DNA of 5,305 nucleotides, taken from the NCBI GenBank assembly GCA_027030825.1, contig JALVEM010000039.1, forward strand, positions 1-5,305, read 5' to 3'. This document shows, piece by piece, positions 1-5,305 of this stretch; position 1 is the stretch's first letter, and each line of letters begins with the position of its first letter. This stretch comes from Thiohalobacter sp. (GTDB lineage Bacteria > Pseudomonadota > Gammaproteobacteria > Thiohalobacterales > Thiohalobacteraceae). A model generated the notes under the pieces. It ran no database searches, had not been told where the DNA came from, and was given only the letters and a program-made list of their open reading frames with translations. A program made the translations under genes and the position numbers.

Positions 1-1253
1 ACGGAGAAGAACACGGCCACCACGGCCAGCCAGACCTGCCCCGCCTCGATCACGGCTTCGATCACTGCCAGCTTGGCGAAGAACCCGACCATGGGCGGCA
101 CACCCGCCATGGAGAACATGACGAGCATCATGAGGAAGGCGAGCCAGGGATGGCGGTCGTTGAGCCCCCGGTAGTCGTCCAGGCGCTCGGCCTCGAAGCC
201 CTTGCGGGACAGCGCGATGATGACGCCGAAGCCGGCAGCCGCCGTGATGGCGTAGGTGACGGCATAGAACATGGCCGAGGCATAGCCGGAATCGGTCCCG
301 GCCAGCAGGCCGAGCAGCAGGAAGCCTACGTGCGAGATGGTCGAATAGCCCAGCATGCGCTTGATGTTGGTCTGGGCGATGGCCACCACGTTGCCGATCG
401 CCAGCGAGAGAACAGCCAGCACGGCCAGCATCTGCGACCAGTCGGGCCGGGTGGCGGCCAGCCCGTCGACCAGCAGGCGCATGGCCAGCACGAAGGCGGC
501 GATCTTGGGCGCGCTGCCGATATAGAGGGTGACGCTGGTGGGCGCGCCCTGGTAGATGTCCGGCACCCACATGTGGAAAGGCACGGCGCCGAACTTGAAA
601 CCGATGCCGATGACGATGAAGGACAGGGCGAAGGCGGTCGCCAGCCGGTGTTCCTCGTCACGCAGGGAGACGGAGGCGATGTCCTCCAGCTGCAGGGAGC
701 CGGTGATGCCATAGAGGATGGACATGCCATAGAGCAGCATGCCGGAGGCCATGGCGCCCAGCACGAAATACTTCATGGCCGCCTCGGAGGCGACGGCATT
801 GTCGCGATCGAAGGCCACCATGGCATAGAGCGAGAGCGCGAGCAGCTCCAACCCCAGATAGAGCGTGAGCAGACTGGCCGCCGAGATCAGGATCATCATG
901 CCCAGCAGGCCGAACAGGCCGAGGACGTAGTATTCGCCCTTGAACAGCGAGCGATCGCTCAGATAGTCCTTCGAGTAGAGAAAGACGGCGAACGTCACCA
1001 GACAGACGAAGTACTTGGCGCCGACGGCCATGGGGTCCAGCACGAAGGTGCCGTTGAGCACGATCGCCGTGGCCAGATCCGACACCAGCCAGATGGCGAA
1101 GGCGGTGGCGAAAACGGTGAACTGCGCCAGCCAGTAGGTCACCACCCGGTTGCGCTGCCGGATGCCGAGATCGATGAGCATGACCGCGCAGGCCAGCGTC
1201 AGCAGCACGATCTCGGGCACGAGCGGCAGGAACTGCTTCGGTTCGAAGGGCAT
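1..1253 (-). CDS. nuoN: NADH-quinone oxidoreductase subunit N, 3' end outside window
   Basis: I translated 417 codons from the ATG at 1253; the frame is still open at the left edge. NuoN (ND2) is usually about 480-490 residues, so roughly 65-70 C-terminal residues are missing because of the window boundary. The protein begins MPFEPKQFLPLVPEIVLL and is hydrophobic, with about a dozen membrane helices visible. Conserved residues are E136 in LYLGLELLALSLYA, K220 in GIGFKFGAVPFHMW, H227, K250 in GSAPKIAAF, K298 in TNIKRMLGYSTISHVG, and K394 in GFFAKLAVI. They correspond to E. coli E133, K217, K247 and K395 plus the shared helix-broken motifs. It is the antiporter-like subunit closest to NuoK. The ATG has GAGGTGG eight bases upstream. 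A GTG two codons earlier (1259) is in frame but only 2-3 bases from that site, so it is less likely. No terminator can be assessed because the gene end is outside. Confidence 0.97.
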   Translation of the reverse strand, partial: MPFEPKQFLPLVPEIVLLTLACAVMLIDLGIRQRNRVVTYWLAQFTVFATAFAIWLVSDLATAIVLNGTFVLDPMAVGAKYFVCLVTFAVFLYSKDYLSDRSLFKGEYYVLGLFGLLGMMILISAASLLTLYLGLELLALSLYAMVAFDRDNAVASEAAMKYFVLGAMASGMLLYGMSILYGITGSLQLEDIASVSLRDEEHRLATAFALSFIVIGIGFKFGAVPFHMWVPDIYQGAPTSVTLYIGSAPKIAAFVLAMRLLVDGLAATRPDWSQMLAVLAVLSLAIGNVVAIAQTNIKRMLGYSTISHVGFLLLGLLAGTDSGYASAMFYAVTYAITAAAGFGVIIALSRKGFEAERLDDYRGLNDRHPWLAFLMMLVMFSMAGVPPMVGFFAKLAVIEAVIEAGQVWLAVVAVFFS

Positions 1254-1261
1254 CGTCACAT

Positions 1262-1268
1262 CCACCTC
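1262..1268 (-). promoter_or_regulatory. Ribosome binding site for nuoN
   Basis: GAGGTGG on the minus strand, overlapping the nuoM TGA stop and eight bases before the nuoN ATG. GAGGTG matches the anti-Shine-Dalgarno complement well. The spacing favours the ATG at 1253 over the in-frame GTG at 1259. Confidence 0.7.
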
Positions 1269-2781
1269 AAAGCTTGGACACCATCACATGGTCGAGCAGG
1301 TTCTGGACGCTGGCATGCATCACCTCGAGCAGGGGGTCCGGCCAGATGCCGAGCGCCAGCACGGCCAGCGCCAGGGCGCCCAGAATGAATCCCTCGCGCC
1401 GGTCGATGTCCTCGAGCGCCGCCACCTGCTCGTTGGCCACCGGTCCGAAGATGACGCGCTTGACCAGCCACAGGCTGTAGGCTGCGCCCAGGATCAGGGT
1501 GGTGGCGGCCAGGAAGGCGTACCAGAAGCTGGCCTTGAAGCTGGCCAGCACCACCATGAACTCGCCGATGAAACCGGAGGTGCCGGGCAGCCCCGAGTTG
1601 GCCATGGCGAACAGCACCATGAAACCGGCGAACAACGGCATGCGGTTCATCACACCGCCGTAGTCCGCGATGCGGCGCGTGTGCATGCGGTCGTAGAGCA
1701 CACCGATGCAGAGGAAGAGCGCGCCCGAGATGAAACCGTGGGAGACCATCTGCACCATGCCGCCCTCGATCCCGAGGCGGGCACCCTGCAGGCTGCCGCT
1801 GGCCTCCAGGATCGCGAACGCCAGGAAGAAGCCGAGCGTGGCGAAGCCCATGTGGGCGATCGAGGAATAGGCGATCAGCTTCTTCATGTCCTCCTGCACG
1901 ATGGCCACGAAGCCGATGTAGACGATGGCGATCAGCGACAGGGCGATCACCAGCCAGTCCAGCGCCTGGCTGGCATCGGGCGTGATCGGCAGCGAGAAGC
2001 GCAGAAAGCCGTAACCGCCGATCTTGAGCATGATGGCGGCCAGGATCACGGAGCCGCCGGTCGGCGCCTCGACGTGGGCGTCCGGCAGCCAGGTGTGGAC
2101 CGGCCACATGGGTACCTTGACGGCGAACGCCAGCAGGAAGGCGAGGAAGATGAGCACCTGCTCGGTCATGCCCAGCGGCAGCGTGTGGAAATCGAGGATG
2201 CTGAAACTGCCCGATTTGAAATACATGTAGATCAGGGCGACCAGCATGAAGACCGAGCCCAGGAAGGTGTAGAGGAAGAACTTGAGGGTGGCGTAGACCC
2301 GCCGAGGCCCGCCCCAGATGCCGATGATCAGGAACATCGGGATCAGCATGCCCTCCCAGAACAGATAGAAGAGCACGCCGTCCAGGGCGCTGAAGACGCC
2401 GATCATGAGCCCCTCCATGATCAGGAAGGACCCCATGTACTGCGGCACGTGCCTGCGGATCACCCGCCAGCCGGCCAGCACCACGAGCACGGTGGTGAAG
2501 GTGGTGAGCAGGATGAGCGGCATGGAGATGCCGTCCACACCCAGCCGGTACCAGACGTTGTAGCGCTCGATCCAGGACACCGCCTCCGTGAACTGCATCT
2601 CGGCGGTGCCGGTGTCGAAGCCGAACCAGAGCGGCAGGCTCAGCAGGAAGGTGAGCACCGAGACGATCAGCGCGGTCGTGCGCGCCCCCCAGGGCTCGCG
2701 GTCGCCGGCGGCCAGCGTGAAGAAACCGCCCAGGATGGGCAGCCAGATGAGCAGTGACAGTATCGGGAAGTCGGTCGTCAT
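1267..2781 (-). CDS. nuoM: NADH-quinone oxidoreductase subunit M (middle antiporter-like subunit)
   Basis: The product is 504 residues, close to E. coli NuoM (509), and hydrophobic throughout with about 14 predicted membrane helices. It is the ND4 antiporter-like subunit between NuoL and NuoN. Diagnostic motifs are present in order: FYLFWEGMLIPMF with E143 (E. coli E144), KFFLYTFLGS, FAVKVPMWPVHTWLPDAHVEAP with K222 (E. coli K234), MLKIGGYG with K253 (E. coli K265), KKLIAYSSIAHMGF with H310, VSHGF with H348, and SGFIGEF with E407 (E. coli E407). These form the buried charged axis for proton transfer, so the channel looks intact. The ATG at 2781 starts MTTDFPILSLLIWLPILGG, a typical first helix, with AAGGGA five bases upstream overlapping the nuoL TAA. 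It lies 9 nt after nuoL and 13 nt before nuoN. Codon 9 (TCA, Ser) is the only TTA/CTA/TCA codon in the four main genes here. Confidence 0.98.
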   Translation of the reverse strand: MTTDFPILSLLIWLPILGGFFTLAAGDREPWGARTTALIVSVLTFLLSLPLWFGFDTGTAEMQFTEAVSWIERYNVWYRLGVDGISMPLILLTTFTTVLVVLAGWRVIRRHVPQYMGSFLIMEGLMIGVFSALDGVLFYLFWEGMLIPMFLIIGIWGGPRRVYATLKFFLYTFLGSVFMLVALIYMYFKSGSFSILDFHTLPLGMTEQVLIFLAFLLAFAVKVPMWPVHTWLPDAHVEAPTGGSVILAAIMLKIGGYGFLRFSLPITPDASQALDWLVIALSLIAIVYIGFVAIVQEDMKKLIAYSSIAHMGFATLGFFLAFAILEASGSLQGARLGIEGGMVQMVSHGFISGALFLCIGVLYDRMHTRRIADYGGVMNRMPLFAGFMVLFAMANSGLPGTSGFIGEFMVVLASFKASFWYAFLAATTLILGAAYSLWLVKRVIFGPVANEQVAALEDIDRREGFILGALALAVLALGIWPDPLLEVMHASVQNLLDHVMVSKL

Positions 2782-2786
2782 GGCTG

Positions 2787-2792
2787 TCCCTT
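2787..2792 (-). promoter_or_regulatory. Ribosome binding site for nuoM
   Basis: AAGGGA on the minus strand, five bases before the nuoM ATG. Its first two bases are the last two of the nuoL TAA stop. This fixes the nuoM start at 2781. Confidence 0.65.
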
Positions 2793-4779
2793 AGCGCAGA
2801 AAGACTGTCCAGGTCACGAGCAGCAACAGACCCAGGATCATCGCGAAGGCGTAGTGGTAGAGATAGCCGGTCTGCAGATGCCGGGCGATGGCGGCGGTGC
2901 GCGCCACCACCCAGGCGCTGCCGTTGACGATCAGGCCGTCGATGATCAGGCGGTCGCCGATGTGCCACAGGAAATAGCCCACGCCGCGGGTGCCCTTCGC
3001 CAGCACGGCCTCGTTGAAGTCGTCGAAATAGTATTTCCTCGCCAGCACCTCGTAGAGCACGCCCGCCTGCCTGCGGATCCGCTCCGGCAGTTCGGGACGC
3101 AGCAGATAGAGATACCAGGCCACCACGACACCGGAAATCGCCAGCCAGAAGGCCGGCGCCGTGAAGCCGTGCAGGGTGAACGGCAGGATGCCGTGGAACT
3201 CCTCGGCCAGTGGCGCGAGGGTATCGTGCTCGGGCAGCACGGCGATCACGCCCTTGAAGAAATCGCCGAACAGCACGGGCTCGATCAGATAGCCGGCCAG
3301 AATGGACGGGATCGCGAGCAGGATCAGCGGCAAGGTCACCACCGCCGTCGACTCGTGGAGGTGCTCGCGCGTGTGTTCGTCCATGCGCGGTTTGCCATGG
3401 AAGACCAGGAAGTACATGCGGAAGGTGTAGAGTGCGGTCACGAAAACCCCGCCGAGTACCGCGGCGTAGGCCAGCGAGGCCCCCGGCAGCTGCGAGTGGC
3501 CGACCGCCACGATGATGCTGTCCTTGGAATAGTAGCCGGCGAAGAAGGGCGTGCCGATCAGCGCCAGCGCGCCGATCAGCGTCGTGATCCAGGTGATCGG
3601 CATGTAGCGGCGCAGGCCGCCCATGTGGCGCATGTCCTGGTCGTGGTGCATGGCGATGATGACGGAACCGGCGCCGAGGAACAGCAGGGCCTTGAAGAAG
3701 GCGTGCGTCATCAGGTGGAAGATACCGGCGGCGTAGGCCGAGGCGCCGAGCGCCACGGTCATGTAGCCGAGCTGGGAGAGCGTCGAGTAGGCGATGACGC
3801 GCTTGATGTCGTTCTGGACCAGGCCGAGCAGCCCCATGAAGAAGGCCGTCAGTGCCCCGATCACCATGACGAAGGAGAGCGCGGTCTCCGACAGTTCGAA
3901 CAGGGGAGACATGCGGGCCACCATGAAGATGCCGGCGGTGACCATGGTGGCGGCATGGATCAGGGCCGAGATGGGGGTCGGGCCTTCCATGGAGTCCGGC
4001 AACCACACGTGCAGCGGCACCTGGGCGGACTTGCCCATGGCGCCGACGAAGAGCAGGACGCAGATCACCGTCATCAGCGACCAGGCCTGCCCGCCGAAGA
4101 TCTCGACGGTGACGTCCCGCATGGCCGGCGCGGCGGCGAAGACGTCCTGATAGTCCAGGCTGTTGAAGTGCATCAGCACGGCGGCGATGCCGAGCAGGAA
4201 GCCGAAATCACCCACGCGGTTGACCAGGAAGGCCTTGAGGTTGGCGAAGATGGCGGATTCGCGCGTGGCCCAGAAGCCGATCAGCAGGTAGGAGACCAGG
4301 CCCACGGCCTCCCAGCCGAAGAACAGCTGCAGGAAGTTGTTCGACATCACCAGCATCAGCATGGAGAAGGTGAAGAGCGCGATGTAGCTGAAGAAGCGCT
4401 GGTAGCTGTTGCGCCGCATGCGGCTGTCTTGCGGCCAGTTGTGCTCGTCGTCGGCCATGTAGCCGATGGTGTAGATGTGCACCATCAGCGAGACGAAGGT
4501 GACCACCGTCATCATGAGCACGGTGAGGTGGTCGATCAGAAAGCCGATCTCGAAGCGAATGCCGTCGGAGACCAGCCAGGTGTAGACCGGGCCGTTCCAG
4601 TCCGGCGCGCCGTCGAGAACGTGGTGCTTGAACACCCACAGCGACAACAGGAAGGCGATACCCACACCGGCAATGGTGACGCTGTGCGCGCCGCGCCGGC
4701 CGATGCGGCCACCGAACAGGCCGGCGACGATGGCGCCGACGAGCGGCGCGAGCGGAATGGCGAGATACACCCCTTCCAT
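2791..4779 (-). CDS. nuoL: NADH-quinone oxidoreductase subunit L (distal antiporter-like subunit)
   Basis: This 662-residue integral membrane protein is NuoL/ND5, the outermost proton-pumping subunit of complex I. The N-terminal ND5 domain covers roughly residues 65-115 and the proton-antiporter (Mrp-like) core about 135-425. Expected functional residues are visible: E157 in FFGWEAVGL, R188 and D191 in NRVGD, K250 in GKSAQVPLHVWLPD, H275, K326, H355, H359, K363, and K419-D420 in GYYSKD. They line up with E. coli E144, R175, D178, K229, H254, H334, H338, K342, K399 and D400. After a helix at about 540-560 comes an amphipathic stretch (about 561-637, with ARKYYFDDFNE). This is the lateral helix that runs along the membrane arm; a final anchor helix at 641-661 follows. 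The protein is longer than the E. coli one (613); extra residues lie mainly near the N-terminus and at about 500-540. The ATG at 4779 has AAGGGG six bases upstream, inside the nuoK end. Nothing suggests damage. Confidence 0.98.
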   Translation of the reverse strand: MEGVYLAIPLAPLVGAIVAGLFGGRIGRRGAHSVTIAGVGIAFLLSLWVFKHHVLDGAPDWNGPVYTWLVSDGIRFEIGFLIDHLTVLMMTVVTFVSLMVHIYTIGYMADDEHNWPQDSRMRRNSYQRFFSYIALFTFSMLMLVMSNNFLQLFFGWEAVGLVSYLLIGFWATRESAIFANLKAFLVNRVGDFGFLLGIAAVLMHFNSLDYQDVFAAAPAMRDVTVEIFGGQAWSLMTVICVLLFVGAMGKSAQVPLHVWLPDSMEGPTPISALIHAATMVTAGIFMVARMSPLFELSETALSFVMVIGALTAFFMGLLGLVQNDIKRVIAYSTLSQLGYMTVALGASAYAAGIFHLMTHAFFKALLFLGAGSVIIAMHHDQDMRHMGGLRRYMPITWITTLIGALALIGTPFFAGYYSKDSIIVAVGHSQLPGASLAYAAVLGGVFVTALYTFRMYFLVFHGKPRMDEHTREHLHESTAVVTLPLILLAIPSILAGYLIEPVLFGDFFKGVIAVLPEHDTLAPLAEEFHGILPFTLHGFTAPAFWLAISGVVVAWYLYLLRPELPERIRRQAGVLYEVLARKYYFDDFNEAVLAKGTRGVGYFLWHIGDRLIIDGLIVNGSAWVVARTAAIARHLQTGYLYHYAFAMILGLLLLVTWTVFLR

Positions 4780-4782
4780 GAA

Positions 4783-5088
4783 CTACCCCTTCAGCTCGTC
4801 GATGTCTTCGACGTTGATGGTCTGGCGGTTGCGGAACAGCACCACGAGGATGGCGAGCCCGATCGCGGCCTCGGCCGCGGCCACCGTCAGGATGAAGAAG
4901 ACGAACACCTGACCGGCGATGTCGCCCAGGAAATGGGAGAAGGCGACGAAGTTCATGTTCACGGCCAGCAGCATGAGCTCGATCGACATCAGGAGCACGA
5001 TCAGGTTCTTGCGGTTGAGGAAGATGCCCGCCAGGCTCAGGCTGAACAGTACCGCGCCCAGAATCAGATAGTCCGACAGCGCCAGCAT
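4783..5088 (-). CDS. nuoK: NADH-quinone oxidoreductase subunit K
   Basis: The product is 101 residues, the usual NuoK (ND4L) length. It has three hydrophobic helices at about residues 3-23, 29-49 and 60-85, and a short acidic tail (NVEDIDELKG). The two membrane-buried glutamates essential for proton pumping are present: E37 in MSIELML and E73 in AAAEAAIG, matching E. coli E36 and E72. NuoK sits between NuoJ and NuoN in the membrane arm and takes part in the proton pathway nearest the quinone module. I chose the ATG at 5088 because it gives the family length, overlaps the nuoJ stop as TGATG, and follows a purine-rich GGAGAAGGGGGA stretch. An ATG 54 nt upstream is in frame, but it would add 18 residues (PRGSGAAGEDG...) unlike NuoK that lie over the nuoJ tail. 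The TAG stop is 3 nt from the nuoL start. Confidence 0.97.
   Translation of the reverse strand: MLALSDYLILGAVLFSLSLAGIFLNRKNLIVLLMSIELMLLAVNMNFVAFSHFLGDIAGQVFVFFILTVAAAEAAIGLAILVVLFRNRQTINVEDIDELKG
4786..4791 (-). promoter_or_regulatory. Ribosome binding site for nuoL
   Basis: AAGGGG on the minus strand, six bases before the nuoL ATG. It is made from the last Lys and Gly codons of nuoK, just before the TAG stop, so nuoL initiation depends on sequence that is translated as nuoK. Confidence 0.65.
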
Positions 5089-5305
5089 CAGTCCCCCTTC
5101 TCCGCTTCCATCTTCACCAGCCGCACCCGATCCTCGCGGCACACCTTGACCTGTCCGGCCGGATCGACGTACTTCACCCCGGCACGCCGGCGCAGCGTGA
5201 GCGCGATGGCGGCCACGATGGCCACCAGCAGGATGACGGCCGCGATCTCGAACGGATAGACGTAGTCGGTATAGAGCACGCTGCCCAGCGCCCGCGTGTT
5301 GCTGT
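5088..5305 (-). CDS. nuoJ: NADH-quinone oxidoreductase subunit J, C-terminal part (5' end outside window)
   Basis: This is the last 71 codons of the gene. It enters at the right edge, and the start and roughly the first two thirds of a protein usually near 200 residues lie outside. The visible protein begins SNTRALGSVLYTDY and continues into a hydrophobic segment (YPFEIAAVILLVAIVAAIAL), the last transmembrane helix of NuoJ/ND6. It then has a polar, charged cytoplasmic tail of about 35 residues ending EKGD, as in proteobacterial NuoJ. A GTG at 5279 can look like a start, but the frame stays open upstream to the edge with NuoJ-like residues, so it is internal. NuoJ is a membrane-arm subunit of complex I that, with NuoA, NuoH and NuoK, couples the quinone site to the proton channels. 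The TGA stop (5090-5088) shares its A with the nuoK ATG, so translational coupling is likely. The identity is well supported by sequence and by gene order. Confidence 0.95.
   Translation of the reverse strand, partial: SNTRALGSVLYTDYVYPFEIAAVILLVAIVAAIALTLRRRAGVKYVDPAGQVKVCREDRVRLVKMEAEKGD
5092..5103 (-). promoter_or_regulatory. Ribosome binding site for nuoK
   Basis: On the minus strand this reads GGAGAAGGGGGA, within the last codons of nuoJ. GGAG lies 11 bases from the nuoK ATG and AAGGGG about 5 bases from it; either could pair with 16S rRNA. It supports the start at 5088 over the in-frame ATG further upstream. The TGATG overlap just after it suggests that ribosomes ending nuoJ restart on nuoK. 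Confidence 0.7.

Noticed and set aside
1254..1266. A promoter or terminator between nuo genes
   Set aside because: The longest gap between genes is 13 nt, taken up largely by the nuoN ribosome binding site. No hairpin with a T-run or promoter-like pair of boxes was seen at any junction.
150..1388. A plus-strand open frame of 412 codons opposite nuoN
   Set aside because: It is in codon-complement register with nuoN, and the frame is open from the left edge with no natural start. The composition is that of a shadow of a hydrophobic membrane protein.
1150..2757. A plus-strand open frame of 535 codons opposite nuoM
   Set aside because: It is in codon-complement register with nuoM and has the same His/Gln/Asp/Glu-rich composition. 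It ends exactly at the complement of the single TCA codon (nuoM codon 9).
1256..4006. A minus-strand open frame of 916 codons across nuoL and nuoM
   Set aside because: It is out of frame with both genes, spans their junction, and encodes an Arg/His/Gly/Ala/Pro-rich sequence typical of a shifted frame in GC-rich DNA. The nuoL and nuoM frames have full family motifs instead.
2854..5259. A plus-strand open frame of 801 codons opposite nuoL, nuoK and the nuoJ tail
   Set aside because: It is in exact codon-complement register with nuoL and nuoK, so its residues mirror theirs: CTG Leu gives CAG Gln, ATC Ile gives GAT Asp, GCC Ala gives GGC Gly. The result is a low-complexity His/Gln/Asp/Glu/Gly-rich protein with no recognisable domain. 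It stays open because the real genes avoid TTA, CTA and TCA.
5088..5279. A separate small gene of 63 codons starting at GTG 5279
   Set aside because: The frame continues upstream to the window edge with NuoJ-like residues (SNTRALGS), so this is the nuoJ C-terminus and not an independent gene.

Overview
The whole window is one stretch of a respiratory complex I operon (proton-pumping NADH:quinone oxidoreductase, type I NADH dehydrogenase), read entirely from the minus strand. In transcription order, from the right end to the left, it carries the 3' end of nuoJ, then complete nuoK, nuoL and nuoM, then nuoN, which runs off the left edge before its stop codon. This J-K-L-M-N order is the standard 3' half of the bacterial nuo operon.

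The DNA is GC-rich, with a strong preference for codons ending in G or C. The proteins look proteobacterial, most like beta- or gammaproteobacteria. Pointers are the NuoJ tail with its YPFEIAAV segment and charged end, and the 662-residue NuoL with a long lateral-helix region. The lineage is an inference from remembered family appearance, not from a search.

Layout: nuoJ tail 5088-5305; nuoK 4783-5088; nuoL 2791-4779; nuoM 1267-2781; nuoN 1-1253. The genes are packed with almost no space: nuoJ/nuoK share one base (TGATG), nuoK/nuoL are 3 nt apart, nuoL/nuoM 9 nt and nuoM/nuoN 13 nt. Each downstream gene has a Shine-Dalgarno-like sequence lying in or across the end of the gene before it. There is no intergenic stretch over 13 nt, and I saw no promoter, terminator, RNA gene, repeat, mobile element or CRISPR array.

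The five products form much of the membrane arm of complex I. NuoL, NuoM and NuoN are the three antiporter-like subunits, and NuoK and NuoJ link them to the quinone-binding end. The key charged residues of the proton-translocation axis can be found in all four subunits where they are visible, so the complex looks functional. I found no sign of a new biological system. The large plus-strand open frames are codon-complement shadows of the nuo genes, kept open because the real genes almost never use TTA, CTA or TCA.
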